DNA of 23,510 nt from CAZYTX01 sp964650485 (lineage in GTDB: Bacteria; RBG-13-61-14; DATKZS01): assembly GCA_964650485.1 (NCBI GenBank), contig CAZYTX010000053.1, positions 1 through 23,510 of the forward strand, given 5' to 3'. The notes beneath the pieces were generated by a model. It saw only the letters and a program-made list of their open reading frames with translations. It did not search any database and was not told where the DNA came from. Below are positions 22,766-23,510 of this stretch, piece after piece. Position 1 is the stretch's first letter, and each line of letters opens with the position of its first letter. Made by a program: the position numbers and the translations under genes.

Positions 22766-22963
22766 ATGGAGACCCGAAAGTTCCCGGTCACAGGCGGAGA
22801 CGCCGCGGGCATGAGCGCGGAGCGGTCCCGCGCTGAAAGGGACATCAAGGTGAACCTCAATCTCCCTTTAGACGCAACGACGCCACCGCGCGACTGCAAT
22901 ACTCATGCAAGGTTATGCTTGTGTAGTACGGGGTCGTCTATAAAAGTTATGAGGTGGGAGTGA
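22766..22963 (+). pseudogene. Decayed N-terminal fragment of a second flavoprotein of the same family
   Basis: The open frame gives 65 residues. Only the first 35 or so look like protein from a known family: KFPVTGGDAAGMSAERSRAE matches the FAD-binding start of the CoA-disulfide reductase group (GGDAAGMSAAS is its usual form). The stretch GCCGCGGGCATGAGCGCGG differs by one base from the corresponding stretch of the intact gene just upstream. After about residue 36 the similarity ends, the redox cysteine region is absent and the frame stops. It starts 23 bp after the intact gene and has no clear ribosome-binding site. It is most likely a remnant of a duplicated or foreign second copy cut by deletion. 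A short functional peptide is much less likely. Confidence 0.6.
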
Positions 22964-22975
22964 GCTTCGGCTCAC
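22960..22975. repeat. Perfect TTCG-loop hairpin
   Basis: GTGAGC, a TTCG loop, then GCTCAC form a perfect six-base stem with an exceptionally stable tetraloop. The GAGCTTCGG half also pairs with CCGAAGCTC at 23017-23025, so two mutually exclusive structures are possible. No T run follows, so it is not a standard intrinsic terminator. Confidence 0.6.
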
Positions 22976-23163
22976 GACGCCCTGCCCCTGGCCTGCTCGC
23001 TTTAGCCGCGCTCGCTCCGAAGCTCTTTGAAAAGACCGGCGCGCTCCTCGGGCTGGAGCGGAAACAGGGCATACTCGTTACCGGCGGCAGGCCAGAGCCT
23101 TCGCTTGCCTTCGAGCTTCTTTCGAGCCACGGCAAGCGCCGGCTCACCTCCGGCTGGAGCCTG

Positions 23164-23193
23164 CCTGCCTGTGCGTGCCCGCACGCAGACAGG
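23164..23193. repeat. GC-rich imperfect palindrome inside the doubtful frame
   Basis: GCGTGC (23173-23178) pairs with GCACGC (23181-23186), and CCTGCCT (23164-23170) pairs with AGACAGG (23187-23193) with one G-T type mismatch and a two-base bulge. The block is in frame and encodes the cysteine-rich PACACPHADR that breaks the protein-like character of the frame. It looks like an inserted palindromic repeat unit. Confidence 0.5.
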
Positions 23194-23385
23194 GACGCCA
23201 TCACCACCACCGATCGCGGCGGCCTCGGTATCGCCAAGGACCTTTTTAAAGGAGAGGGCCTCGAGCTGGACCTGGGCGCATACCTCACCCAGGACTACCA
23301 GGGGATGTTCAGAGGAGAGTTCGACCCTGCCCTGGGCGTGGGCCTGAGCGTGAGCTTCTGAAGGGGAGCTTTCATTTTTGAACGA

Positions 23386-23406
23386 ATAAAAAGGGGCCAA
23401 GGCCCC
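23386..23406 (-). terminator. Intrinsic terminator for a minus-strand gene entering from the right
   Basis: Read on the minus strand, GGGGCCTTGGCCCC (23406-23393) is a GC hairpin followed at once by TTTTTAT. This is a textbook Rho-independent terminator. On the plus strand the hairpin is preceded, not followed, by the A run, so it does not serve the plus-strand genes. It implies transcription coming from beyond the right edge. Confidence 0.7.
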
Positions 23407-23450
23407 ATGAGCGGGACATGAAGCGGCCCGGAGCTGATATGTAACCCGCC

Positions 23451-23493
23451 TCACAAAAGCGAAAGGATTTTCTTCTTTATTATCAGGGGTTTA
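23451..23493 (-). CDS. Possible C-terminal tail of a minus-strand gene cut by the window end
   Basis: On the minus strand an open frame enters from the right edge, reads KPLIIKKKILSLL and ends in TGA at 23453-23451. That lies about 45 bases before the intrinsic terminator. Only about 13 codons are available, so no family can be named. The lysine- and leucine-rich end, the stop and the terminator together make it plausible. The frame cannot be followed into the C run at 23494-23510. Confidence 0.3.
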
Positions 23494-23510
23494 CCCCCCC
23501 CCCCCCCCCC
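23494..23510. other. 17-base C homopolymer at the window end
   Basis: The last 17 bases are all C. Nothing else in the window approaches this homopolymer length. Its position at the very edge suggests a read or assembly artefact (a G run on the other strand) rather than a biological tract, though a phase-variable tract cannot be excluded. Confidence 0.7.

Larger units (their letters stand above)
22954..23361 (+). pseudogene. Doubtful 135-codon frame; possible outer-membrane barrel tail with inserted palindromes
   Basis: The frame opens at a GTG without a recognisable ribosome-binding site. Its first 25 or so codons are made of hairpin-forming DNA (22960-23025), so the N-terminal part is doubtful as protein. 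The last 40 residues look more protein-like and end in DFDPALGVGLSVSF-style sequence (here EFDPALGVGLSVSF) with a terminal phenylalanine, as in outer-membrane beta-barrel proteins. In the middle, codons 71-80 (PACACPHADR) coincide with a GC-rich palindrome. I do not recognise a family. The likeliest reading is the decayed 3' end of an outer-membrane protein gene carrying inserted repeats. A small intact gene cannot be excluded. Confidence 0.4.

Overview
The window is a GC-rich bacterial contig with densely packed genes. Its gene content suggests an anaerobic or microaerophilic Gram-negative bacterium, most likely deltaproteobacterial (Desulfobacterota-like). The pointers are an MglA-type GTPase, several two-component proteins including a sigma-54 activator, a type IV pilus/type II secretion ATPase fold, anaerobic glycerol-3-phosphate dehydrogenase, short-Q-loop cytochrome bd, a rubredoxin-less rubrerythrin-like protein and a CoA-disulfide-reductase-type flavoprotein. 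The taxonomic placement is inference from gene content only.

Region 1 (about 56-8853, all minus strand, read from right to left) is a signalling cluster. It runs: MglA-like GTPase; histidine kinase; a three-part fusion of receiver domain, PilB/GspE-type ATPase and double zinc ribbon; a MerR-like HTH plus receiver regulator; an NtrC-type sigma-54 activator; a PAS hybrid histidine kinase; and a divergent MoaE-like protein. Spacings are short (0 to about 105 bp) and three of the starts were moved downstream on ribosome-binding-site and overlap evidence. My reading is that this cluster couples a polarity-type GTPase and phosphorelay to a secretion/pilus motor ATPase. It is the most unusual part of the window.

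Region 2 (9117-12106, minus) is glpA-glpB, the catalytic part of anaerobic glycerol-3-phosphate dehydrogenase, with no glpC beside it. A 263-bp gene-free stretch separates it from the signalling cluster. Region 3 (12193-16380, plus, divergent from glpA) holds a stand-alone cyclic-nucleotide-binding domain, an Hsp70 homologue that is only an ATPase domain, exonuclease III, and a secreted protein with seven calcium-type DxDxDG repeats.

Region 4 (16446-22742, plus) is an oxygen/redox/metal block: a HEAT-like helical protein, cydA and cydB, a Cu/Zn-type efflux permease with a C-terminal HMA domain, a ferritin-like diiron protein and a CoA-disulfide-reductase-type flavoprotein. Region 5 (22743-23510) is decayed sequence: a fragment resembling the start of a second flavoprotein, a doubtful 135-codon frame carrying palindromes, a minus-strand terminator with the possible tail of a gene entering from the right, and a 17-base C run at the end that looks like a contig-edge artefact. 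No tRNA, rRNA, CRISPR array, transposase or integrase was seen.
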